From Thermoplasmatales archaeon (GTDB taxonomy: Archaea > Thermoplasmatota > Thermoplasmata > Thermoplasmatales > Thermoplasmataceae): 64,000 nt of DNA. The stretch lies in NCBI GenBank assembly GCA_016806715.1, contig CP060531.1:1721966-1785965 (forward strand), read 5' to 3'. Below the pieces are notes generated by a model. It was given only the letters and a program-made list of their open reading frames with translations. It did no database searches and was not told the origin of the DNA. Position 1 is the first letter of the stretch. Every line of letters begins with the position of its first letter. Of the stretch, positions 27,032 through 33,945 are shown piece after piece. Position numbers and translations under genes: made by a program.

Positions 27032-27425
27032 AATTTACATAAAATGTTGGTATAAAATATAAATGTTCGTTCTTCATTGCAGGCAGTTTCATCTCCCGCC
27101 TTGGGCAAAATGGAGGTTTGTGCAATAACTGTAAAATTCCTCTTTATTGTCTGTTACTCATTATGGAGCAAGTGAAAGGTCGGTGAAAGTTTATTTTTAT
27201 CAGGAAAGCCACATAACATGTGTACAGTAAAAGGCAGCGTGGTAATTTATAAGAAAGAATGAAAACATAACTCTAGCTGAAAAAGTTATCGCGTCTATTC
27301 ATCCTGAGCCAAGAATTATAGAAATATCCTAAAGAATTTAGCACTTAAGAAAGCTGTTCTCCCCAGAATTGTTAAAAGTTCTGGAAAATTATAATATATA
27401 CTGTCCAATCATGTGCCCGATTATT
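27032..27425. other. Intergenic region with promoters and a possible decayed gene
   Basis: Holds the divergent promoter of the small helical pair at its left end, a possible frameshifted CooT-like gene (27218-27394, listed separately), and the TATA box of the 53-residue protein (ATTATAATATATAC, about 27387-27400). Nothing else recognisable. Confidence 0.5.
27218..27394 (+). pseudogene. Possible decayed CooT-like small gene (two frameshifts)
   Basis: ATG at 27218 lies about 25 nt after a TATA-like box (GTTTATTTTTATC). The frame reads MCTVKGSVVIYKKE and stops at 27262. Dropping one base near 27257 joins it to NENITLAEKVIASIHPEPRI and IEIS; a further shift joins LKNLALKKAVLPRIVKSSGK, ending at 27394. 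The MC opening, the VxA/VxI strand pattern and a total near 58-60 residues recall CooT-like small metal-binding proteins. The identification is tentative: only the Met-Cys start and length support the family, and two frame changes are needed. Confidence 0.28.
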
Positions 27426-27587
27426 ATGAATGACATGCTTGCCGAAGTGGAAATATCAAAAGATGGAGAAGTATACTATGCAAAGATAACCCTTCCCAGT
27501 GGAGAAGTCATTACATTGGAGAACGAAGATTTTGAGGAGGTTCTTGAACAGGTTGCAAACGATCTGCAGGACCGCTTCAGTGCGTAA
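27426..27587 (+). CDS. Conserved-looking 53-residue acidic protein
   Basis: Acidic beta-plus-helix mini-protein: MNDMLAEVEISKDGEVYYAK followed by a Gly/Glu strand (ITLPSGEVITLENEDFEE) and a C-terminal helix. Earlier in-frame ATGs exist (27369, 27411), but the strong TATA box at 27387-27400 predicts a transcript starting close to 27420, so the ATG at 27426 is favoured, as a leaderless gene. The stop codon TAA (27585-27587) is immediately followed by tRNA-Ser, with no spacer. No family name is certain to me. Confidence 0.7.
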   Translation: MNDMLAEVEISKDGEVYYAKITLPSGEVITLENEDFEEVLEQVANDLQDRFSA

Positions 27588-27668
27588 GCGGGGATGGCCC
27601 AGCGGTACGGCGGCAGCCTGCTAAGCTGTTTCTCTATGAGAGCGAGGGTTCGAATCCCTCTCCCCGCG
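27588..27668 (+). tRNA. tRNA-Ser (anticodon GCU)
   Basis: Type II tRNA: acceptor GCGGGGA/TCCCCGC, anticodon stem GCAGC/GCTGT with loop CTGCTAA (anticodon GCU, reads AGY), long variable arm (TTCTCTATGAGAG, forming its own stem), T arm GAGGG-TTCGAAT-CCCTC, discriminator G. CCA is not encoded. It starts on the base after the upstream stop codon, so mature 5' processing must cut directly at the end of that coding sequence. Confidence 0.95.
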
Positions 27669-28088
27669 CTTAAATTAATAACAGCATATATAAAAAAAGT
27701 TATTTTAAAAGGTTCCCAAAATGCAGGTCTTACGGTCATCCATAATTAGTATTAGACATTGGCAATTTATTCTCGCTGTTTTAAGGTATACCCAGAACCC
27801 GATTGCGATATGTTAGGCACTTTTCTAGTTATGTGATAATCTGGGTTAGGAATTTTCCAAAAAAAAGATCAGATTGAAGACCTACTTGAAATAATAACGA
27901 CTTATCAGGACATAGCAACAAAGTGGATCAGAGGGGAGACACACATAGAAATAGGATTTACACAATAATAACAAAGCCAGAATGTTAGGATCTGGATGCA
28001 CCTCTTATAATCATACTTTGCTAAAAGGTTCAGGCAGATATGCAAAGGGCCAAAGCGTGGCTCTCAAAGGGTGAATTTAAGGAGCACC
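27669..28088. other. 420-nt region without a confident gene
   Basis: Two short coding-like stretches on the plus strand: 27850-27969 (IEDLLEIITTYQDIATKWIR, then a stop after GFTQ, no start codon) and 28041-28130 (MQRAKAWLSKGEFKEHLIAQ and a stop after KVPWI). Both could be remnants of a lost gene. There is no recognisable family and no terminal repeat. Confidence 0.35.
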
Positions 28089-28697
28089 TTATTGCACAGT
28101 GGGCTTTGTGGAAAGTACCCTGGATTTAAGTTCCGGACCAACCTTTAGCCACTCCTGGCTTGTAATTGAGTACATCATAGTATCCCTCACGGTGCCGTCT
28201 TTCCTTACCATATGATTTCTTAGCCTTCCTTCGAATTGTGCGCCTAGTTTCATTATGGCCTTCTGGGAATGGAGATTATTGGAATCAGTTTTAAGTTGGA
28301 CCCTATTTGCATGCCATTCCTCGAATGCATGCTTAAGAAGCAGGTATTTTGCTTCCGGATTCACTGAAGTGCCCCAGTACTCTTTCATGTACCATGTTCC
28401 TCCTATTTCCACTCTTTTGTATATTGTTGATATATCCATATATCTAGTGGTTCCGATGATCTTTCCGGTTGAAATGACCTGAACGGCGAAAGGATATGTA
28501 TATCCTTCTTTTTCCTCAGAAATCATTTCCGAAAACCAGGAGTTCATTGACTCTGGGGTGCGGACATCATTTTGCAGCCAACTAAAATCAGATTCCTGCG
28601 AGGCTTTGAGGAGTTCAGGTTTATGTTCAATTTTAAGGGGAATAAGCTGGATATACACACCCTCTAGAATACAGGGTCCTAGTTTATCATCAGGCAT
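28089..28697 (-). CDS. GNAT-family N-acetyltransferase (RimJ/RimL type)
   Basis: 202 residues with the RimL-like order of motifs: LIPLKIEHKPELLKAS at the start, a core strand IIGTTRYMDI, then GGTWYMKEYWGTSVNPEAKY in the acetyl-CoA-binding region, and NLHSQKAIMKLGAQFEGRLR near the end (the NxxSxrvlekvGF-type motif). It transfers acetyl from acetyl-CoA to an amino group; the target is unknown. The ATG at 28697 is preferred over a farther upstream start at 28814 because an AT-rich box lies about 25-35 nt before it and the extra N-terminus is not GNAT-like. Confidence 0.85.
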   Translation of the reverse strand: MPDDKLGPCILEGVYIQLIPLKIEHKPELLKASQESDFSWLQNDVRTPESMNSWFSEMISEEKEGYTYPFAVQVISTGKIIGTTRYMDISTIYKRVEIGGTWYMKEYWGTSVNPEAKYLLLKHAFEEWHANRVQLKTDSNNLHSQKAIMKLGAQFEGRLRNHMVRKDGTVRDTMMYSITSQEWLKVGPELKSRVLSTKPTVQ

Positions 28698-29332
28698 TCT
28701 TTGTATGAGTACACAGAAACAAATATTACTTTCTATATACGCGATTTTCCCGAAGATGTAGACTGTAAAGAATGGCACACTGTCTTTGTCAGATGGGCTG
28801 TGAATAAAACACATGGTGGATAAAAGTTAATTTTTGTTCCTTTGCAACAGTTATATTCAGTCCATGCACGGAACGGCAATGCATTCTTCTGGTAATGTAG
28901 ACAGTTATGTCGAACTGATTGCAGTGGCATCTCCGCTTTTGGAAGCTCGTTCTCCGCAAGGGCGGTTGGATAGTCAAGTCTTCTGCCATAAGCAGGTTGT
29001 CTTGGCTTAGAATGTGGAATAACACTGGGACTCACTATTCAAAATCTACCGGCCGCCAATTGCATCCTCCAACAGACCCTGAAGCAACAAGTCCACCTCA
29101 TTAGGGGTTGTTTACCTTTACACATCACTTTACTCGAAGAATTCGCCGTTTTTGATCTTGGAGGTGAGGTGTACTGCATTGGCTGAGCTCAGATAATGAA
29201 TTGCAGATCCTGCACAATGAAAATCAGTGTATCCGGCATAACAGTTTTGTGCCATTCTGGTACAAGGATCAATTTCAATAAGGGGCTTGCATTTTAATAA
29301 GCATGGAGCCATTTTTGGCAGAATCCGATAAG
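28698..29332. other. 635-nt interval with only weak coding candidates
   Basis: Contains a 48-codon plus-strand frame (28864-29010, opening MHGTAMHSSGNVDSYVELIA) without a convincing promoter or family, a Cys-containing minus-strand frame (29130-29312, listed separately), and the TATA box of the NYN gene (CATTTTAATAA, about 29290-29300). Otherwise nothing recognised. Confidence 0.4.
29130..29312 (-). CDS. Possible 60-residue cysteine-containing protein
   Basis: Minus-strand frame MAPCLLKCKPLIEIDPCTRM continuing with two more Cys (NCYAGYTDFHC) and ending KNGEFFE. Five Cys in the first 33 residues hint at metal binding or disulfides. Its ATG overlaps the first bases of a longer form of the divergent NYN gene, and no TATA box is evident on its side. 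It may be real or a chance frame. Confidence 0.28.
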   Translation of the reverse strand: MAPCLLKCKPLIEIDPCTRMAQNCYAGYTDFHCAGSAIHYLSSANAVHLTSKIKNGEFFE

Positions 29333-30079
29333 ATGAGGTTTGCCCTTCTCATTGATGCGGAAAATGCGAGACCGGCACTGATCGATTCAGTGATAGATGA
29401 GGTGGGAAAATACGGGCATATAATCATAAGAAGAATATATGGTGATTTTACCATGCCAAATATGAATCCATGGAAGAAGGTTGTTACTGACCTTGCAATT
29501 CAGCCGATACTTCAACTTCACAACGTTTCAGGAAAAAATTCATCAGACTTCGCAATGACAATCGACGCTATGGATATCCTTTATAGCAAGGAAATTGATG
29601 CGTTCTGCCTTGTATCGAGCGATAGCGATTTCACGCGCCTGGTCACAAGGATCAGGGAAAATGGGAAATTCGTCATGGGAGTCGGGAAAAAAGGCACATC
29701 ACCATCGCTCGTGAACGCATGCAACGTATTTGTCTTTACTGAAATACTTGAAAAAGCAGAAAAAGTAACAAGCACAAAAGTAAAGTCACCAAAAAAGGAA
29801 TCACTGAGGAGTGAAGAACTGATCATGATCCTTGACAGAGCATACGAAATGTGCGAACAGGACGATGGTACTGCGAGGTTAACATGCATCGGCATATCAA
29901 TAAGGAAGATCAATCCGGGGTTTGATGCAAGGGCTTATGGGTATGCGAAGTTAAAAGGATTGTTTGAAGCGCTGGATGAAAATTTTAAACTAGAGCAGAT
30001 AAACACCGAGGACAAGGTACCAGTATATTTTGTGAGGCGGATAAAACACGATCAGTCCTCTCCCGGTACTGAAAACTGA
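29333..30079 (+). CDS. NYN-domain ribonuclease with OST-HTH/LOTUS C-terminus
   Basis: 248 residues. The N-terminal PIN-like NYN domain shows FALLIDAEN (Asp8), DFAMTIDAMDILY and CLVSSDSDF (acidic cluster for metal-dependent RNA cleavage). After a Lys/Ser linker (about 150-165), residues 168-240 form an OST-HTH/LOTUS-like winged helix (SIRKINPGFDARAYGYAKLK, then LFEALDENFKL), a domain that binds RNA, including G-rich or G-quadruplex RNA in other organisms. The pairing NYN plus OST-HTH is known from bacteria to animals (Limkain-type). The ATG at 29333 matches the family start; one at 29303 adds ten residues. Target RNA unknown. Confidence 0.88.
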   Translation: MRFALLIDAENARPALIDSVIDEVGKYGHIIIRRIYGDFTMPNMNPWKKVVTDLAIQPILQLHNVSGKNSSDFAMTIDAMDILYSKEIDAFCLVSSDSDFTRLVTRIRENGKFVMGVGKKGTSPSLVNACNVFVFTEILEKAEKVTSTKVKSPKKESLRSEELIMILDRAYEMCEQDDGTARLTCIGISIRKINPGFDARAYGYAKLKGLFEALDENFKLEQINTEDKVPVYFVRRIKHDQSSPGTEN

Positions 30080-30122
30080 TAATCGCAGTAATTCTATTAT
30101 AAGCGAGGAAAATCCACTTCAT

Positions 30123-30464
30123 ATGGATGGTTTGTCCCAGGAATCTGTTTCATATCTTAAAGAAAAGATTGCACAATGGACGGAGGGGGGAGAGTCATTA
30201 AGGAAGCACGCCAGTATTCTGGGAGGGAGGAATAAGCTTAAAATCGAGTTCCATGAGGATGTCGCAACAAAACTTCCTTCCGTATGCAGGGATATAAACA
30301 GGCTCGGATATGAAAAATCCCGCAAAGAGATATTGAATCTGGTTAAAGGAAAGAAAGGCACATTCAAGCTGTTTCCATCTTTTGGAACCGCCGATGTGAT
30401 ACTGGGCGGATTATCCGATGCTTGTGGTTTCAGAAGGAAGGGCGATAAAATAGAGTGGTGGTAG
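30123..30464 (+). CDS. Uncharacterised basic protein, 113 residues
   Basis: Small, basic, alpha/beta protein (many Lys/Arg; helix SVSYLKEKIAQWTEGGESLR, then LPSVCRDINRLGYEKSRKEI, ending RRKGDKIEWW). No family recognised. It lies between the NYN/LOTUS gene (43 nt upstream) and the triple-repeat gene on the same strand, so it may be cotranscribed. Its basic character would suit nucleic-acid binding, which is inference only. Confidence 0.6.
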   Translation: MDGLSQESVSYLKEKIAQWTEGGESLRKHASILGGRNKLKIEFHEDVATKLPSVCRDINRLGYEKSRKEILNLVKGKKGTFKLFPSFGTADVILGGLSDACGFRRKGDKIEWW

Positions 30465-30520
30465 TTCGAACATAAATGCATATATGCATGCATCATGCTA
30501 TAACTGAGAGTGAATGGCAG

Positions 30521-31093
30521 ATGGCTACCGGTGGGTCGACAAAGAGTCAGATGGCGTACATAAACCGCCTCCTGAAAACTGATGTGGAACGAAACGAGCT
30601 TATAGAGAAATTTCTTCTGGACCGTGGGAAGGCACGTGTTCAGGAGTTATCTGTGAAGGAAGCATCCGAACTGATTGACAAACTCAAGGGTAATAGTGCG
30701 GGTAACACAGTGAATGGTATGGCACGAGGCGAAAGTGCATCGGAAAAACAGGCATCGTTTATTCTGGCCCTCCAGACAGATGATGCAAGGAAGGCCTACG
30801 TGAATAAATTTCTTGAAGCGGGAAGAAAGAAATCGTTGCAGGAGTTATCGGTGAAGGAAGCGTCAGAACTGATAAGCGATCTTAAAGCAATGCCTTCTAT
30901 GGGCACAGAAGAACGCGGAAACTTTCTTATCACGCCAAAACAATTGAGATTCATTGCCGTTCTTGAGAAGAAACCAGGAAACAGCAAAACAGTAACAGAT
31001 TACCTGACCAGGGTCAGGAAGGGGATGGTGGATGAGCTACTCTCCAGCGAGGCAAGCGAGTTGATTACAATGTTGAAAAACAGGGCACAGTGA
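30521..31093 (+). CDS. Protein of three tandem ~55-residue helical repeats
   Basis: 190 residues made of three copies of one module: (T/S)xKQ-aromatic start, then a second helix, then the end motif LSVKEASELI. Copies end at about residues 58 (QELSVKEASELIDKLKG), 122 (QELSVKEASELISDLKAM) and 188 (DELLSSEASELITMLKN). The module resembles short C-terminal segments often attached to phage or recombination proteins (TxKQxxFI...LTxxEASxLI), usually in single copy. Repeats one and two are nearly identical even in DNA around the end motif (30642-30676 and 30839-30873), a sign of recent duplication. ATG at 30521 is preferred; an upstream ATG at 30476 is possible. Confidence 0.7.
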   Translation: MATGGSTKSQMAYINRLLKTDVERNELIEKFLLDRGKARVQELSVKEASELIDKLKGNSAGNTVNGMARGESASEKQASFILALQTDDARKAYVNKFLEAGRKKSLQELSVKEASELISDLKAMPSMGTEERGNFLITPKQLRFIAVLEKKPGNSKTVTDYLTRVRKGMVDELLSSEASELITMLKNRAQ

Positions 31094-31146
31094 ATGCGTG
31101 CATTTATCACATCATGCAGTAACTTTTAAGCGCACAGGGAAAAAAT

Positions 31147-31518
31147 CTATCTTTGCACAGTTGTTGCATCTTTTGTTCCATGGTCAGGCCTCGATTGCCC
31201 TTTCTTATTCAAGGGGTGCCACGTAAGGGTCATGAATCCACCAATAACTCCAATAATGAATCCGATGATCAACCCACCCGATGTTCCGTACCAGCTGGAA
31301 ATAGAAAAAACAATTATCAGCGCCCCAAGCAAGGCGTGCCTTTCCGGATAGTATAACGAAAGAATTGACGCTGCAATGATACTGCCTCCCCACGCAACTC
31401 CAACAAGTCCAAAGATAAATCCATGAACCAGGATTGTTACCCCGACTCCTGCTATTATTGCCCCTGCCGCGGCAGAGACTATCCCTGAATCCACTATTGT
31501 GCGTTCTATCCTGGCCAT
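31147..31518 (-). CDS. Small Gly-rich multi-pass membrane protein
   Basis: 123 residues with three to four hydrophobic segments (about 11-32, 36-55, 63-78, 82-98), all rich in Gly/Ala/Ile, and a polar basic C-terminus (KKGQSRPDHGTKDATTVQR). No family is firmly recognised; it looks similar to small four-helix membrane proteins found in many archaea and actinobacteria. Convergent with the repeat protein gene. Confidence 0.62.
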   Translation of the reverse strand: MARIERTIVDSGIVSAAAGAIIAGVGVTILVHGFIFGLVGVAWGGSIIAASILSLYYPERHALLGALIIVFSISSWYGTSGGLIIGFIIGVIGGFMTLTWHPLNKKGQSRPDHGTKDATTVQR

Positions 31519-31546
31519 TCTGTGCTAATACACTCCCCATATTAAA

Positions 31547-31584
31547 AATTATTAGCCCACTGAAGGGGCCCTCCTTGGAGGGCT
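31547..31584 (-). terminator. Hairpin terminator after the archaellin gene
   Basis: Eight bases after the archaellin stop is a perfect inverted repeat GCCCTCC-TT-GGAGGGC (31568-31583). On the coding strand it is followed within about 20 nt by a T/A-rich run (TAATAATTTTTAA). This resembles an intrinsic terminator and could also protect the 3' end of an abundant message. Confidence 0.55.
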
Positions 31585-31591
31585 GAGGTGT

Positions 31592-32317
31592 CTACTGCAG
31601 CGTTACAGATTTCGAGTTAAAAGCTACCGGCGCCGTGAAATCAACCAGCGCTGGAGTTCCCGCTTCAGGAGTAAGCTGACCTACTACGGTCATACCCTGA
31701 GTGATGTTTGTTCCAAATGCATTCGTGACATTGAGCACTATTATTGCCTGGTCATCACCGCTTAAGACGGGGAAGCCTGCTGTCAATCTTCCGGTCGGGT
31801 TGAGGAACGCGATGACACCAAAGTTTGTGGCGTCATTGTGTTTAGCGCTCATGTTATTCCATACTCCCAGACCAAACAGGTTCTTTGTTCCGTTCTGCGA
31901 GATATCCTCGAACAAGGAATTGTTATACACGAGCACTGACGTTACCCCGTTTATGGACAAACTTATACTAACATTTGCCAGGTTCACCGAAGATGCTCCG
32001 GATAGTGGTCCGACAAATATTGCCATGTCTTTAACTCCTCCTGCAGCCGGTGGAGACGCATTATCAAATCCGAGTATCTGTTTTATCACTATACCGCCGG
32101 AAACCTGATTTATAGTTGTGGTACCGGTCTGCGTAGCCTTCAGCTGTAGCACAGATACTGTATGGAGTAACACGGTGGCAGCAACCGCAGCGACCAGAAC
32201 CATTGCTATGAATATAATCAGGACTCCAATCCCCGTTTCGGATTTAACGTCAGCCTTCAGGCTGAAATATTTTTTCAGCAACCTCTTGACAGTAAATATG
32301 GTTCTGTTCATGTTCAT
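31592..32317 (-). CDS. arlB: Archaellin (archaeal flagellin)
   Basis: Main filament protein of the archaellum, 241 residues. Class III signal: a basic leader (VKRLLKKYFSLKADVKSE) directly before TGIGVLIIFIAMVLVAAVAA, the hallmark archaellin N-terminus. The rest is beta-rich with N-glycosylation sequons (NVSI, NGT, NMS, NVT), and it ends in a Val/Leu strand. The leader of about 26 residues is longer than in many archaellins; the ATG at 32317 (or 32311) follows GGAGTG, and a TATA-like TTTAAATAC lies about 45 nt upstream. No other arl gene is in the window, so this is a detached filament gene. Confidence 0.88.
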   Translation of the reverse strand: MNMNRTIFTVKRLLKKYFSLKADVKSETGIGVLIIFIAMVLVAAVAATVLLHTVSVLQLKATQTGTTTINQVSGGIVIKQILGFDNASPPAAGGVKDMAIFVGPLSGASSVNLANVSISLSINGVTSVLVYNNSLFEDISQNGTKNLFGLGVWNNMSAKHNDATNFGVIAFLNPTGRLTAGFPVLSGDDQAIIVLNVTNAFGTNITQGMTVVGQLTPEAGTPALVDFTAPVAFNSKSVTLQ

Positions 32318-32529
32318 TAGCACTCCTGTATTATGTCTGGTACTAGTGTATATGATTGGATTTGTATTTAAACTATAAACGGTAAGAATGCGAAATTTTT
32401 CGGGATTCGGCATCCAGAAACGGCTCAATTTCCTATACACAGATTCATATACGGTTCCCTGACCTACGGCCTATACATGCACAGACAAAAAACCGTTTTA
32501 TCTCACTCTACAGATGGTATCGCGATAGT

Positions 32530-33387
32530 ATGTTAAGTAGTGACGATAAAAGATTCATTGTACAGAGCATAGAAGGCGGATACAGGGTCAGTGACCTGGC
32601 AAAGATGTTCTCTGTTACTCCAAGAAGGATCCAGCAGGTAATAAAGGAGGGATCGAACACCTACGAGACAAAACACAGGGATCAGTCCATTCCGGAAAAT
32701 ACAGCCAAGGAGATTGAAGACCTCTGGAACTCCTACAAGATTGGATCAAGAACCATATTCTATCTCCTGAAGAGCAAGGGTCGGAACATATCCTATTACC
32801 AGATATACAACTACATGAGGAACAGGAACATGATCAGGAACAGGAAACCTGGCATAGGGCAGAATCAGAAAATGCAGGGGGAACCTCCATTCAACACCCT
32901 GTTCATGGACTATCACCAGAGCAGCATGGACAATCCCTATGCCCTGATCTGCATAGACATGTCAACCAGGAAGGTACTATCACTCATAGAGTCCAGGAAA
33001 ATAACCAAGGAGCTCGTGGAGTCGACTATGAATTCCATCGGTTCGATGGTGGACCAGAATAAGCTTAAAATCAACAGGCTAATATTGCGGGACGGTGTAC
33101 TTAGCGTTCTTTACGGGGCAACCGACCTGAAATATTCCATAATGAAAATGGGTGTGGAGAATGTAGAAACTGACAGGTCCGGAAGCAAGTATCATCTTTC
33201 CCTCTCCCGATTCTGGCAGAACTACGATCGCTTTAGGTGGACATTCAGCAGGCCGGAAAGTTTTGTGTTCTGGTATAACAACAGGCCAATCATGAGATTT
33301 GAGAATAAGGTAACAACACCTGAACAGATTATGGAGCAGTACCTAATTGAGAGAAATCCTGCAATCAATACCCAGAGAAAGGGATAA
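32530..33387 (+). CDS. IS3/IS481-type integrase-like protein, probably domesticated
   Basis: 285 residues: an N-terminal helix-turn-helix (about 10-45, VSDLAKMFSVTPRRIQQVI), a second helical domain (55-105), then an RNase H-like integrase core (NTLFMDYHQ, ALICIDMSTRKVL, LILRDG, and FVFWYNNRPIM near the end). The first two acidic residues (Asp127, Asp188) are present. The region where the third, Glu, should sit (the family GKxERFW motif) reads GSKYHLSLSRFW, with no Glu in place. No terminal inverted repeats or target duplication were seen by eye. Divergent from the archaellin gene and 24 nt upstream of cobY. Confidence 0.75.
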   Translation: MLSSDDKRFIVQSIEGGYRVSDLAKMFSVTPRRIQQVIKEGSNTYETKHRDQSIPENTAKEIEDLWNSYKIGSRTIFYLLKSKGRNISYYQIYNYMRNRNMIRNRKPGIGQNQKMQGEPPFNTLFMDYHQSSMDNPYALICIDMSTRKVLSLIESRKITKELVESTMNSIGSMVDQNKLKINRLILRDGVLSVLYGATDLKYSIMKMGVENVETDRSGSKYHLSLSRFWQNYDRFRWTFSRPESFVFWYNNRPIMRFENKVTTPEQIMEQYLIERNPAINTQRKG

Positions 33388-33411
33388 ATTTCAGGCAATA
33401 ATACACACAGG

Positions 33412-33945
33412 TTGGAAAAAACTGCTATCGTCATGGCTGGCGGCCAGGGAACCAGGATCAGTAACCCTGAGAAGAGTCTGATCAGCATTGGAAAAAAGAG
33501 TATTCTTGAATCTGTAATTGACTCACTCTCCTCCCTTGGTTTCAGTACTTTTGTGTCGACAACGGGAAACCATGCAAACGTAGCCAGGCTCGCCACGAAG
33601 AAAGGGTCCGGGATAATCTACACATCCGGTTCTGGATATGAATATGATCTCCGCCAATCCATTGCGTGGCTGAACGTCGTTCCGGTCCTTATCGTCCCAG
33701 CAGATTTCATCAGCTCTGACAGGCTGTTGTTCCAGAGAGTCTGGGACAAAGGGGCAGGAAATAGGCACAGCGTTGTGACATTCACCATCAACGGAGATCT
33801 CTGTGGAATCACCGTATTTAACAGGATCCCGTTAGGCGGGGAGGCATTGGACTATGAATCTGTGAATATCGAGAGCAGAGCCTCATTCAACATCAACACG
33901 CTTAGCGATCTGGAGCAGGCAAATCATCACTCTCCATCTCTATAG
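33412..33945 (+). CDS. cobY: CobY-like GTP:adenosylcobinamide-phosphate guanylyltransferase
   Basis: Nucleotidyltransferase of 177 residues. The GTP-binding opening TAIVMAGGQGTRISNPEKSL is intact, and a VLIVPADFIS strand carries the metal-binding Asp. In archaea CobY activates adenosylcobinamide phosphate in late B12 synthesis or cobinamide salvage. Starts at TTG (33412); a TATA-like GGATAAATTT about 25 nt upstream suggests a leaderless message. It converges on a BtuFCD-like importer (19-nt tail overlap), which fits corrinoid salvage. A MobA-like or other NTP-transferase is the alternative. Confidence 0.78.
   Translation: MEKTAIVMAGGQGTRISNPEKSLISIGKKSILESVIDSLSSLGFSTFVSTTGNHANVARLATKKGSGIIYTSGSGYEYDLRQSIAWLNVVPVLIVPADFISSDRLLFQRVWDKGAGNRHSVVTFTINGDLCGITVFNRIPLGGEALDYESVNIESRASFNINTLSDLEQANHHSPSL

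Noticed and set aside
27850-28130. Transposase remnant
   Set aside because: Short coding-like pieces but no recognisable transposase motif or repeat.
28864-29010. 48-codon plus-strand frame (MHGTAMHSSGNVDSYVELIA...)
   Set aside because: No promoter at leaderless distance, no ribosome-binding site and no family; left in the interval description.
32440-32530. Terminal inverted repeats for the integrase-like gene
   Set aside because: I looked for matching repeats on both sides (also 33388-33411) and saw none by eye; no target duplication either.
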